Positions 1 through 9,215 of a DNA stretch of 64,000 nucleotides are shown one piece after another (the stretch's first letter is position 1; each line of letters starts with the position of its first letter). Source of the stretch: Winogradskyella sp. (GTDB lineage: Bacteria > Bacteroidota > Bacteroidia > Flavobacteriales > Flavobacteriaceae). Position numbers and translations under genes: made by a program. Below the pieces are notes generated by a model that did no database searches, was not told the origin of the DNA, and was given only the letters and a program-made list of their open reading frames with translations. Where the stretch lies: positions 62,001-126,000 of the forward strand of contig PBLD01000008.1 of assembly GCA_002722255.1 (NCBI GenBank). The letters run 5' to 3'.

Positions 1-1
1 G

Positions 2-898
2 TATGCACCAGGAGGGTCATCTCCAACAATAAATGCTGGTGGAGTTGAAAACAGAGGGTTTGAGTTTGCTATAAATTATAAAGATGACTTATCTGAAAAT
101 TTAAAGTTATCTGTAAGCTATAATCTTACAACCCTTACTAATGAAGTTACAGAAGTTAACAACAGTACAGGCTTTATAGAAGGCGGAACATTTGGTGTGG
201 GTCAGCCAGCAATTTCAAGAATGGAAGTTGGTCAGCCAATAGGATATTTCTATGGGTATAAAACAGATGGAATTTTCCAAAATCAAGCAGAAGTAGACGC
301 ACATCCTTCTCAATTACCATTAGGTGCTAACGCATCACCTGGTGATTTAAGATATGTTGATGTTAATAACGATGGAGTTATCGATACAGATGACAGAACT
401 AATCTAGGTGATCCAATACCAGATGTAACAATGGGACTTAATTTAACCTTAAATTGGAAAAATTTAGATTTTACCGCGTATGCATTTGCTTCGATAGGAA
501 ATGATATGGTTAGAAACTACGAAAGAACATTAACAGATGTTAACCAGTTAAATTATGTTTTAGATCGCTGGACAGGTGAAGGTACAAGTAATACAGTGCC
601 AAGAGTTACTACAGCAGCAACAACAAACAATGTGTTTTCAGACTATTTTGTAGAAGACGCATCTTACCTAAGATTACAAAATGTTCAGTTAGGATATAAC
701 TTACCTGCAGACGTTATTGAGTCTATGGGTTTTACTAAAGTAAGACTTTATTGTGGTGTAAATAATCTAGTAACATTGACAAAATATAGAGGTTATGATC
801 CTGGAGCAACTTCAGGAGCTCCAATAGGTGGAGGAATAGACTTTGGGTTCTATCCTATACCAAGAACCTATTTGTTTGGACTTAACCTTAATTTCTAA
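2..898 (+). CDS. SusC/RagA-type TonB-dependent outer-membrane transporter, C-terminal part (5' end outside window)
   Basis: This is the last 298 residues of a SusC-like barrel that imports glycan oligomers across the outer membrane with its SusD partner. The frame is open from base 2, so the gene starts upstream of the window; an internal Met at 197 is not the start. Visible SusC hallmarks are the motif GYFYGYKTDGIFQN, an EF-hand-like stretch (DVNNDGVIDTDDR), the segment SYLRLQNVQLGYNLP, and a final beta strand ending in Phe (FGLNLNF). A SusD gene follows after 12 bases, which fixes the pairing. From the genes downstream the substrate is inferred to be laminarin. Plug and signal peptide cannot be seen here. 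Confidence 0.95.
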   Translation, partial: YAPGGSSPTINAGGVENRGFEFAINYKDDLSENLKLSVSYNLTTLTNEVTEVNNSTGFIEGGTFGVGQPAISRMEVGQPIGYFYGYKTDGIFQNQAEVDAHPSQLPLGANASPGDLRYVDVNNDGVIDTDDRTNLGDPIPDVTMGLNLTLNWKNLDFTAYAFASIGNDMVRNYERTLTDVNQLNYVLDRWTGEGTSNTVPRVTTAATTNNVFSDYFVEDASYLRLQNVQLGYNLPADVIESMGFTKVRLYCGVNNLVTLTKYRGYDPGATSGAPIGGGIDFGFYPIPRTYLFGLNLNF

Positions 899-910
899 AA
901 AAAAACAATT

Positions 911-2380
911 ATGAAAATAAAAGCCATAAAAAAAATACCTGTACTAGTCATACTGATTTTAGTCTATTTCTCTTGTACAGATGATTTCGTAGATAGAGAT
1001 CCAGTATATTCTATCGACTCTGAAAACTACTTCAATTCTGAAGACGATTTTAATAACGGACTTATTGCAGCCTATGATTTATTACAATCTACATACATCA
1101 ATAACATTATGGGTGAAATAGCATCAGACAATACACTGTGCGGTGGAGAAAGTGCAACAGATGTTATAGGATATCAACAAATAGATGATATGATTCACAC
1201 GCCTGTAAACGATCAGCTACAGAACTTATGGAATTGGATGTTTGCAGGAGTTAATCGAGCAAACTATCTATTAGAATTTCAAAATAATGTAGATTTTGAA
1301 GGGAAGGATATTATCATAGCAGAAGCAAGATTTCTAAGAGCATATTATTATTTCGAATTGGTAAAATGGTTTGGCCCTGTGCCTTTAAAAGAAACCAGAT
1401 TTCAGTTAGGAGACGAAACAACAATTCCAAGATCTCCTGTAGAAGATGTATATGCTTTAATCGAAGCAGATTTAATCTATGCATCAAACACACTTTCATA
1501 TACAGCACCTCAAGTTGGTAGAGCTACAAAAGGATCTGCTCAAGCGTTGTTAGGAAAGGCATATGTGTATCAAGAAAAATTTAGCCAGGCAGCTATTGTT
1601 TTAGATAATTTAATTCAAAATGGACCTTACGACTTAGTAGCAGACTATGATACGTTATTTGAAAGTCAACAAGAAAATGGAGTAGAATCTGTTTTTGAAG
1701 TGCAATATACCGATGCAGAAGGTGCTGGTTTTGGTTGCTTACAGTGTAGTGAAGGTAATATTGCAGTTGGTTTTAACGGTATTAGAAATTATAATGGTCC
1801 TTTGTTTGATTCAGGTTTTAGTTTCAATGTACCTACTGAAGAATCATATCTAGAATATGACGAAGATGATCTTAGAAGAGATGTAGCTATTTTAAATATT
1901 GAAACTTGGGCAGCTCAAACAGGTGCGACATACGGAACAGGATATGAGCATACAGGTTATTATAACAGAAAATATATTGCAAGACAAGGTGATTTAAATA
2001 CAGGTGATCAAAACCTTACAAATCCAAATAACTACAGAGCAATAAGATTTGCAGACGTATTATTATTAGCCGCTGAAGCCTATAATAGAGGTGGCTTAAG
2101 CGACGTTACTGCCCAACAATACTTAAATAGAGTAAGAAATAGGGCTTTTGGCGATACTGATCATGAAGTTTCAGTTACCGGAACAGCATTGACAACGGCT
2201 ATATTAAATGAAAGAAGATTAGAGCTTATGGGAGAAGGTCATCGTTTCTTCGACCTAGTAAGAACAGGAAACGGATCTGTAATTCCAGGTTTTGTAGAGG
2301 GTAAGCATGAAGTATTTCCAATACCATTGGAGGAAATTCAATTTTCAAATGGTAATTGGCAACAGAATCCAGGTTATTAA
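911..2380 (+). CDS. SusD/RagB-family glycan-binding lipoprotein of the laminarin-type locus
   Basis: A 489-residue surface lipoprotein that would cap the SusC barrel and bind the incoming oligosaccharide. The N-terminus has a basic start, a hydrophobic run and a lipobox ending at Cys22 (YFSC-TDDF), with Asp-rich residues after the Cys as in surface-exposed Bacteroidota lipoproteins. SusD-family features are the motif EARFLRAYYYFELVKWFGPVPL (described here only by its middle, RAYYYFELVKW), tetratricopeptide-like helices, and the C-terminal NERRLELMGEGHRFFDLVRTG segment, of which RRLELMGEGHRFFDL is diagnostic. It lies 12 bases after SusC and 12 bases before the PKD lipoprotein, so the three are probably one transcript. 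Confidence 0.95.
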   Translation: MKIKAIKKIPVLVILILVYFSCTDDFVDRDPVYSIDSENYFNSEDDFNNGLIAAYDLLQSTYINNIMGEIASDNTLCGGESATDVIGYQQIDDMIHTPVNDQLQNLWNWMFAGVNRANYLLEFQNNVDFEGKDIIIAEARFLRAYYYFELVKWFGPVPLKETRFQLGDETTIPRSPVEDVYALIEADLIYASNTLSYTAPQVGRATKGSAQALLGKAYVYQEKFSQAAIVLDNLIQNGPYDLVADYDTLFESQQENGVESVFEVQYTDAEGAGFGCLQCSEGNIAVGFNGIRNYNGPLFDSGFSFNVPTEESYLEYDEDDLRRDVAILNIETWAAQTGATYGTGYEHTGYYNRKYIARQGDLNTGDQNLTNPNNYRAIRFADVLLLAAEAYNRGGLSDVTAQQYLNRVRNRAFGDTDHEVSVTGTALTTAILNERRLELMGEGHRFFDLVRTGNGSVIPGFVEGKHEVFPIPLEEIQFSNGNWQQNPGY

Positions 2381-2392
2381 AAAATAGAGACT

Positions 2393-4486
2393 ATGAAAAT
2401 AATTAAGAAACAATTAAAATTTATTCTTTTAGTACTTGTCGTTTTTGGCTGTACTAAAGAAGACGATAATACTGATTTTGTTAATCAGATTGAGCCTCCG
2501 ACAAATATTGCGGTTGATGTAACGGTAACACAAGATAATACTGGTTTGGTAACATTAAGACCATCAGGAGAAGGTGTCACAGGATATGTTATAGACTTTG
2601 GAGATGGATCAGAAGTATCAGATTTTATAAATCCGGGAGAAGACATTACACATACATATCAAGAAGGTGTGTATGATGTTGTTGTAACAGCAAATGGACT
2701 TACGGACGAAACAACTTCGATAACACAAGAAGTAGTAGTGTCTTTTCAAGCACCACAAAATTTAGTTGTAGAGATTACGAATGATCCCGCTTTATCAAAA
2801 ACAGTAAACGTGACGGCAGATGCTGAATTTGCCACATTTTTTGAAGTAGATTTTGGTGAAGTTCCGGGTGCAGATCCTATTTCAGCAAACATTGGTGAAA
2901 CGATATCCTACACTTTTGAGGAGGCAGGTGTTTATACCATAACTGTAGAAGCTCTAGGTGCAGCAATAGAAACTACAACATATACAGAAGATTTTGAGGT
3001 GACTGCTATACTTCAGCCTTTAGCCTCTGCAGAAACACCTCCAGCAAGAGAAGAAAGTGATGTGATTTCAATTTTTAGTAGTGCTTATAGTGACGTTCCT
3101 GGTACAGATTATTTTCCAGATTGGGGACAAGCTGGTCAAGGAAGTGGCTGGGCAATGTTCGATTTAGGCGGTGATCAAATGCTACAGTATGTAAACCTAA
3201 GTTATCAAGGTATTGCTTTAGCAGAAGGAACTACGGTAGATGTGTCTCAAATGGAATACTTACACTTAGATGTTTGGACAGCAGAAGCTGTTACCGATAT
3301 TGAAACATCTTTAATAAATAACGCTTCAGGTACAGTAACAGAAGCACCGGTTACCAGATCTTTAACAGCTAATAACTGGACAAGTATTGATATTCCAATT
3401 TCAGAATATACAGATCAAGGATTAACAGTTACAGAAATTTTCCAATTAAAGTTTGTTGGTACACCTTGGGCAGCTGGTACCGTATTTATAGATAATATTT
3501 ATTTCTGGAAAACTCCAACAGCACCTTCACCATTAGTCGGAACATGGGTTTTAGCACCAGAAGCAGGAGCTTTAGGTGTTGGTCCAGCAGTAGGAGATAC
3601 AGGTTGGTGGAGCTGTGACGCTGTTTGTGTAGCAGATAGAGCTTGTCAGTACGATGATGAATTCGTTTTTGGTGCAGATGGATCTTTTACAAATAATCTT
3701 GGAAGTGAAACTTGGATAGAAGGATGGCAAGGAGGATCTGATGCTTGTGGTACTCCTGTAGCTCCATATGATGGTAATGCCGTGGCAACATATGTTCACA
3801 ATCAAGCAGCTGGTACTGTTACAATTTCAGGAACTGGTGCATATATAGGTTTACCAAAAGCTAATAATCAAGGAGAATTACCTAACGTTGCTGTGCCAGA
3901 ATCAATTACTTATGATGTAACATTTATAGACGATAACACAATCAACGTGGTTATTGAAGCTGGAGCAGGTGTGTTCTGGCAATATAAACTTGTAAGAAGT
4001 GGAGCTACATCTCCAGTTGTTGGAACATGGGTTTTAGCACCTGAAGCTGGAGCTTTAGCAGTAGGACCTGCTCTAGGAGATACCAGTTGGTGGAGTTGCG
4101 ATGCTGCTTGTGTAGGAGATAGAGCTTGCCAGTATGATGACCAGTTTGTGTTTGGTTCCGATGGTAGTTTTACCAATGTTTTAGGTGCTGATACTTGGGT
4201 AGAAGGTTGGCAAGGAGGATCTGATGCATGCGGTACTCCTGTAGCACCTTATGACGGAACAGCTTCTGCTACATATACTTATAATGAGTCAGCAGGAACA
4301 ATTACTATAAACGGTACAGGCGCATATATAGGTTTGCCAAAAGCAAATAACGAAGGGGAATTGCCAAATGTAGCTGTGCCAAGTACAATTACATACAATG
4401 TTTCTTTAGAAAATAGTACGACAATGAATGTGCATATAGAGTCAGGTGCAGGTGTATTCTGGCAGTATAAATTGGTTAAAATTTAA
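2393..4486 (+). CDS. PKD-domain surface glycan-binding lipoprotein with a duplicated C-terminal module
   Basis: A 697-residue lipoprotein (lipobox FGC at Cys20) in the position usually taken by SusE/SusF-like surface glycan-binding proteins. In order: two PKD/Ig-like domains (about residues 35-200; GYVIDFGDGSEV and FFEVDFGE are PKD-like), a jelly-roll-like region about 215-375 (DYFPDWGQAGQGSGWAMFDL, LHLDVWTAE, FIDNIYFWK) that resembles a carbohydrate-binding module, then two near-identical modules of about 160 residues beginning at S379 and S540. Each repeat has WSCDA, ACQYDD and GSDACGTPVAPYDG and ends in FWQYKLV. No catalytic motif of a known glycosidase family was recognised. Beta-glucan binding is inferred from context. 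Confidence 0.85.
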   Translation: MKIIKKQLKFILLVLVVFGCTKEDDNTDFVNQIEPPTNIAVDVTVTQDNTGLVTLRPSGEGVTGYVIDFGDGSEVSDFINPGEDITHTYQEGVYDVVVTANGLTDETTSITQEVVVSFQAPQNLVVEITNDPALSKTVNVTADAEFATFFEVDFGEVPGADPISANIGETISYTFEEAGVYTITVEALGAAIETTTYTEDFEVTAILQPLASAETPPAREESDVISIFSSAYSDVPGTDYFPDWGQAGQGSGWAMFDLGGDQMLQYVNLSYQGIALAEGTTVDVSQMEYLHLDVWTAEAVTDIETSLINNASGTVTEAPVTRSLTANNWTSIDIPISEYTDQGLTVTEIFQLKFVGTPWAAGTVFIDNIYFWKTPTAPSPLVGTWVLAPEAGALGVGPAVGDTGWWSCDAVCVADRACQYDDEFVFGADGSFTNNLGSETWIEGWQGGSDACGTPVAPYDGNAVATYVHNQAAGTVTISGTGAYIGLPKANNQGELPNVAVPESITYDVTFIDDNTINVVIEAGAGVFWQYKLVRSGATSPVVGTWVLAPEAGALAVGPALGDTSWWSCDAACVGDRACQYDDQFVFGSDGSFTNVLGADTWVEGWQGGSDACGTPVAPYDGTASATYTYNESAGTITINGTGAYIGLPKANNEGELPNVAVPSTITYNVSLENSTTMNVHIESGAGVFWQYKLVKI
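3527..4486 (+). repeat. Tandem in-frame duplication of a ~161-codon module
   Basis: Unit 1 runs 3527-4009 and unit 2 runs 4010-4483 followed by the stop. The encoded units are colinear and mostly identical (both contain GTWVLAPEAGAL, RACQYDD, GAYIGLPKANN and GVFWQYKLV), while the DNA differs at many third positions, so the duplication is not recent. A diverged relative of the same module occurs in the next gene (GH16, about residues 140-290, with MYDDRFIFNIDGTF matching YDDEFVFGADGSF). Confidence 0.9.
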
Positions 4487-4497
4487 AAAAACAAGAA

Positions 4498-6138
4498 ATG
4501 AAAAATTTAAAGTTTAAATTAAATGTATTGATTCTCATGATTTTGGCGACAATCTTTTCTTGTCAAGATGATGATGCATCAATAGGAGATATTGTTGCGC
4601 CTACCAATTTGTCTATAGAAGCGGTAGTTGTAGGTCAAGATGCAAATAATCCTTACGGTGATGGTTCAGGTGTTGTTAATTTATATGCAACTGCAGATAA
4701 TGCGTCCAGTTATAAGTTTATATATTCAACATCAGAGGTTAGTGCCCCTTCGGGCCAAGTTGAAGCCTTGTTTACAAACCTAGGTGTAAATACTTATACA
4801 GTTACTGTTATTGCTTACGGTACAGGTGGTCTAGCTACTACAGCAACTACAGAAGTTGAGGTTTTAGCAACCTATTCTCCACCAGAGGATTTAATTGAAA
4901 AATTAGTAGGTGATAGCTCAAAAACGTGGAGACTAAAATCTGAAGCTAATGGCCATTTTGGATTAGGTCCTGTTGGTGGTCAGATTCCTGTAGAATGGTA
5001 TGGTGCTGGACCTGAGGAAAAAGTAGGTGTTGGTATGTACGATGACAGATTTATTTTTAATATCGATGGTACATTTACGCATATCACAAATAATACAAAT
5101 GACGATCCTACTACCGATGTTTCTGGTACTGTATTTGGTAGAGATGGTTTAATCGATGAAATTGGCACAGGAGGAACCGTTAATGGTGCTGATGTAGAAA
5201 ATTTACCTTACGACGATTATACATCCTCATACTCGTTAATTGCGCCAGGTGGAGTAGAAACAATTAGTCTTAATGGACTTTCATTTATTAGCTATTACAC
5301 TGGTGGTAATCATAATTACCAGATTTTTGATCGTTCAGTTGAAAATGAACTTCTTTTAAAGACTACAGATGGTAACAATGAGTTTGATTGGTGGTTTATT
5401 TTAACTTCAGAAGAGCCCTCTAACGAAGAGTTTGCTACGGTATATAATAACTTAGTTTGGCAAGATGAATTTGATACAAATGGCGCACCAAACCCTTCAA
5501 ACTGGACTTATGATTTAGGTACAGGAACAGACGGATGGGGAAATCTAGAATTACAACATTATACAGACAGACCTGAAAATATTATTGTAGAAGATGGTAT
5601 GCTCAAAATTACAGCAAAAGCAGAGTCCTTTTCAGGAAGCGATTACACATCGTCTAGAATAAAATCTCAAGATTTATATGAGTTTACCTATGGTAGAGTA
5701 GAGTTTAGAGCCAAACTTCCAGAAGGTGGAGGTACTTGGCCAGCACTTTGGATGTTGGGTGCAAATTTTGAAGACGTAGGTTGGCCAAATTGTGGTGAAA
5801 TAGACGTTATGGAGCATGTAGGTAACAACCAAAACACAATACATGGAACATTACATTTCCCAGGTAATTCTGGCGGAAACGCAGTAGGAGGAAATACTAC
5901 AAATCCTACCGCAAGCTCAGAGTTTCATTTATATTCAGTAGAATGGAGGCCAGGCGAAATTATCTTTTTAGTGGATAATGAACCTTACTTTACCTTTGAC
6001 AATGATGGTACATTGCCTTTTAATAGCGACTTTTTCTTAATTATAAACTTTGCTATGGGTGGTAATTTTGGTGGAGATGTAGATCCGGCTTTTGTTGAGT
6101 CTACATTAGAGGTTGACTACGTAAGAGTGTATCAATAG
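4498..6138 (+). CDS. GH16 endo-beta-1,3-glucanase (laminarinase) lipoprotein, multidomain
   Basis: A 546-residue lipoprotein (lipobox FSC at Cys22) that should hydrolyse internal beta-1,3-glucosidic bonds of laminarin at the cell surface. Domains in order: an Ig/PKD-like domain (about 32-128), a module related to the repeats of the preceding gene (about 140-300, VGDSSKTWRLKSEANGHFG, YDDRFIFNIDGTF), and a GH16 catalytic domain (about 320-546). The GH16 active-site motif is GEIDVMEH, giving nucleophile E434, D436 and acid/base E439. Also seen are GTWPALWMLG and the C-terminal FAMGGNFGGDVDP typical of GH16 laminarinases. The GH3 start codon follows one base after the stop, indicating tight coupling. 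Confidence 0.95.
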   Translation: MKNLKFKLNVLILMILATIFSCQDDDASIGDIVAPTNLSIEAVVVGQDANNPYGDGSGVVNLYATADNASSYKFIYSTSEVSAPSGQVEALFTNLGVNTYTVTVIAYGTGGLATTATTEVEVLATYSPPEDLIEKLVGDSSKTWRLKSEANGHFGLGPVGGQIPVEWYGAGPEEKVGVGMYDDRFIFNIDGTFTHITNNTNDDPTTDVSGTVFGRDGLIDEIGTGGTVNGADVENLPYDDYTSSYSLIAPGGVETISLNGLSFISYYTGGNHNYQIFDRSVENELLLKTTDGNNEFDWWFILTSEEPSNEEFATVYNNLVWQDEFDTNGAPNPSNWTYDLGTGTDGWGNLELQHYTDRPENIIVEDGMLKITAKAESFSGSDYTSSRIKSQDLYEFTYGRVEFRAKLPEGGGTWPALWMLGANFEDVGWPNCGEIDVMEHVGNNQNTIHGTLHFPGNSGGNAVGGNTTNPTASSEFHLYSVEWRPGEIIFLVDNEPYFTFDNDGTLPFNSDFFLIINFAMGGNFGGDVDPAFVESTLEVDYVRVYQ

Positions 6139-6139
6139 T

Positions 6140-8458
6140 ATGAGATATATAGAGCGAATAGCAATATTGTTTGTCATTATCAGCTTTGCTTCGTGTATTA
6201 AGGGTGATGATAAATTGGCGATGTCTTCAGATACTGTTGACACAACTAAGGATGCATCAATAGAAAGGAAAGTTGAAGAACTCCTAAGTAAGATGACCTT
6301 AGAAGAAAAAATAGGTCAGATGAATCAATATAACGGTTTTTGGGATTTAACAGGTCCTGCACCATCAGAAGGTGTTGCTGCTAAAAAGTACGAGCACTTA
6401 AGAAAAGGATATGTTGGTTCTATGCTAAATGTTAGAGGTGTTAAGGATGTAATGAAGGTGCAAAAAATAGCTGTTGAAGAAACCAGACTTGGTATCCCAT
6501 TGATTATTGGGTTTGATGTTATTCATGGTTATGAAACCCTAAGCCCAATTCCGCTTGCAGAATCTGCAAGTTGGGATTTGGAAGCTATAGAGAGATCAGC
6601 AGAAGTGGCAGCCGAAGAGGCTGCTGCAGCAGGTATTAACTGGACATTTGCTCCAATGGTGGATATTTCTAGAGATGCACGTTGGGGAAGAGTTATGGAA
6701 GGTGCAGGCGAAGATCCTTTTTTAGGTTCTAAAATTGCCGTAGCCAGAATTAATGGTTTTCAAGGAGATGATTTATCAGATCCAAAAACTATTGCCGCTT
6801 GTGCAAAACACTTTGCAGGTTACGGTTTTTCAGAATCAGGAAGAGATTATAATACCGTAGATGTAGGAACTTCTACATTATACAATACAATATTTCCGCC
6901 TTTTGAAGCTTCAACAAAAGCAGGCGTAAGAACGTTTATGAATTCTTTTAATGAGTTGAATGGAGTGCCAGCCACGGGAAATAAATTTCTTCAAAGAGAT
7001 ATCCTAAAAGAGAAATGGAAGTTTGATGGTTTTGTAGTCTCTGATTGGGGCTCAATTGCAGAAATGATAGCTCATGGCCATGCAAAAGACGGTAAGCAAG
7101 CGGCCGAAATTGCCGCAAATGCAGGTTCTGACATGGATATGGAATCTTACATGTATGTGGAGGAATTGGCTGCATTAGTAAAAGAAGGTAAAGTAGATGA
7201 AAGGCTAATTACAGATGCTGCAAGACGAATCTTGAGAGTAAAGTTTGAGCTAGGCTTGTTTGATGATCCTTATAAATATTGTAATGTAGATAGGGAAAAG
7301 GCAACATTGGGAAAACAAGAAATCCACGATGCCGTTTTAGATATGGCGCAAAAATCTGTGGTATTATTAAAAAATGAAAAAAATCTACTTCCCTTAAAAA
7401 AGGAAAATCAAAAAATTGCAGTAATTGGTGCATTGGCTGATGATAAAACTAGTCCTTTAGGGAGTTGGAGAATTGCAGCAAAAGACGAAACTGCTGTCTC
7501 TGTTCTTGAGGGTTTAAGTCAATATTCTGGTAATCAAATTACATATGCTAAAGGAGCTGATTTATCGATTGGCGAAAATACGTTTGCCAAAGAGTTAACT
7601 ATTAATACAACCGATAAATCAGGTTTTGCTAAAGCCAAGACTAAAGCTAAAACAGCAGATGTAGTAATTATGGTTTTAGGAGAACATGGTTTTCAGAGTG
7701 GAGAAGGAAGAAGTAGAACCGAAATTGGTTTGCCAGGAGTTCAGCAAGAGTTATTAGAAGAAATTTATTCTGTAAATAAGAAAATAGTTTTAGTACTAAA
7801 TAATGGAAGACCACTAGCGCTTCCTTGGGCAGATGAAAATATTCCTGCAATAGTAGAGGCATGGCATTTAGGTACCCAAAGCGGAAACGCGATAGCAAGA
7901 GTGCTTTATGGGGATTATAATCCAAGCGGAAAATTACCAATGAGTTTTCCGAGAAATGTAGGTCAGTTACCATTATATTATAATTACAAAAGCACAGGTA
8001 GACCAAATGAACCAGCGCCAGGAGAAGTGTTTTGGTCGCATTATATGGATGAGAGTAATTCACCTCTGTATCCTTTTGGTCATGGTTTAAGCTATTCAAA
8101 ATTTGTGTACTCAGACCTAGTGATTAACGCTAATGATGCTGATAAAAACATAACGGTTACTTTCAATCTTAAGAACGAAAGTAAAATAAAAGGAAAGGAA
8201 GTTGCTCAACTGTACATTCAAGATTTATTTGCAAGTGTTACAAGGCCAGTAAAAGAATTAAAAGGATTTGAGTTAGTCGAGTTAGATGCTGGTGAGCAAA
8301 AAACAATAGAAATAAAACTAACCAAAGACGAATTAGGGTTTTACGATAATCAAGGTAATTTTATCGTAGAGCCAGGTGAATTTAAAGTATTTGTTGGAGG
8401 AAGTTCACATACAGTTTTAGAAGATAAATTTGATTTGCAATGGGATATAAGTCAATAG
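6140..8458 (+). CDS. GH3 beta-glucosidase (BglX-like) lipoprotein
   Basis: A 772-residue GH3 enzyme expected to release glucose from the non-reducing ends of laminari-oligosaccharides. The N-terminus has a lipobox (FASC, Cys20), so it is lipid-anchored, probably periplasmic. The (beta/alpha)8 domain contains KHFAGYG and the nucleophile motif GFVVSDWGS with D302. The second alpha/beta domain (about 400-620) begins QKSVVLLKNEKNLLPL and carries GEHGFQSGEGRSR. A C-terminal fibronectin III-like domain has PVKELKGFELVELDAGE. Length is usual for BglX-type proteins. The stop codon overlaps the next gene by 19 bases. Exact linkage preference (beta-1,3 versus beta-1,6) cannot be decided from sequence. 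Confidence 0.95.
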   Translation: MRYIERIAILFVIISFASCIKGDDKLAMSSDTVDTTKDASIERKVEELLSKMTLEEKIGQMNQYNGFWDLTGPAPSEGVAAKKYEHLRKGYVGSMLNVRGVKDVMKVQKIAVEETRLGIPLIIGFDVIHGYETLSPIPLAESASWDLEAIERSAEVAAEEAAAAGINWTFAPMVDISRDARWGRVMEGAGEDPFLGSKIAVARINGFQGDDLSDPKTIAACAKHFAGYGFSESGRDYNTVDVGTSTLYNTIFPPFEASTKAGVRTFMNSFNELNGVPATGNKFLQRDILKEKWKFDGFVVSDWGSIAEMIAHGHAKDGKQAAEIAANAGSDMDMESYMYVEELAALVKEGKVDERLITDAARRILRVKFELGLFDDPYKYCNVDREKATLGKQEIHDAVLDMAQKSVVLLKNEKNLLPLKKENQKIAVIGALADDKTSPLGSWRIAAKDETAVSVLEGLSQYSGNQITYAKGADLSIGENTFAKELTINTTDKSGFAKAKTKAKTADVVIMVLGEHGFQSGEGRSRTEIGLPGVQQELLEEIYSVNKKIVLVLNNGRPLALPWADENIPAIVEAWHLGTQSGNAIARVLYGDYNPSGKLPMSFPRNVGQLPLYYNYKSTGRPNEPAPGEVFWSHYMDESNSPLYPFGHGLSYSKFVYSDLVINANDADKNITVTFNLKNESKIKGKEVAQLYIQDLFASVTRPVKELKGFELVELDAGEQKTIEIKLTKDELGFYDNQGNFIVEPGEFKVFVGGSSHTVLEDKFDLQWDISQ

Positions 8459-9204
8459 TTATTTTCTTAATAGTAGCAAGTCTCTTTTCTTGTAAAAAAG
8501 AGGAAGAAGTCCTGTTTTTTGAAGATTTTTCGGGAAACAGTCTAGATACCTCTACATGGAATTATGAATTGGGAGATGGTTGCCCTAACTTATGTGGTTG
8601 GGGAAATAATGAAAGACAAGTCTATACCAAAGAGAATATCGAAGTAAAAGATGGAAGCCTCATAATTATGGCAACAAAGGATTCTACATCATATTTTTCA
8701 GGTAGAATTACTACCAAAGATAAGTTTGAATTTCAATACGGAACTATAGAAGCAAGAATGAAACTGCCGGAAGGCAGTGGCTTATGGCCAGCATTCTGGA
8801 TGCTTGGTAGTAATATTGACGAGGTAGGTTGGCCAAAATCTGGTGAAATAGATATTATGGAATATGTTGGTAAAAAACCACACGAAATCCATACAACATT
8901 ACATACTCAAGATAGTTATGGTCAATCTAAAAATACTAAGATTTCAACTATTGAGACCATAGAAGAAGGTTTTCACACCTATGCGGCTAAATGGACAAAA
9001 GAAAGTATTACATTCTATATAGATAAGAATGAGGTTTATGTTTTTAATCCTAGAGAGAAGAATGAAAATACTTGGCCTTTTGACCAGCCTTTCTATATTT
9101 TAGTGAATATGGCAATAGGTGGTAACTTTGGTGGACCGGAAGTAGATGATAAAATATTTCCGAAAAAGTTTGAAATTGACTATATTAAGGTGGTAAAAAA
9201 TTAA
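8440..9204 (+). CDS. GH16 endo-beta-1,3-glucanase (laminarinase) lipoprotein, single domain
   Basis: A compact 254-residue GH16 lipoprotein (lipobox LFSC, Cys18) made almost only of the catalytic domain. The active-site motif is GEIDIMEYVG: E136 nucleophile, D138, E141 acid/base. Other family marks are GNNERQVYT, GLWPAFWMLG and MAIGGNFGGP. It starts inside the GH3 gene (19-base overlap), suggesting translational coupling, and lacks the accessory modules of the first GH16, so the two may differ in substrate length or location. Its Cys-containing loop DGCPNLCGWG is not present in the other GH16. Confidence 0.95.
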   Translation: MGYKSIVIFLIVASLFSCKKEEEVLFFEDFSGNSLDTSTWNYELGDGCPNLCGWGNNERQVYTKENIEVKDGSLIIMATKDSTSYFSGRITTKDKFEFQYGTIEARMKLPEGSGLWPAFWMLGSNIDEVGWPKSGEIDIMEYVGKKPHEIHTTLHTQDSYGQSKNTKISTIETIEEGFHTYAAKWTKESITFYIDKNEVYVFNPREKNENTWPFDQPFYILVNMAIGGNFGGPEVDDKIFPKKFEIDYIKVVKN

Positions 9205-9215
9205 ATACATAATAT

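Noticed and set aside
8440-8458. The 19-base overlap of the GH3 and second GH16 genes as a fusion or frameshift
   Set aside because: Both frames have complete ends: GH3 keeps its C-terminal domain and the GH16 has its own signal peptide and lipobox; it is simple translational overlap.
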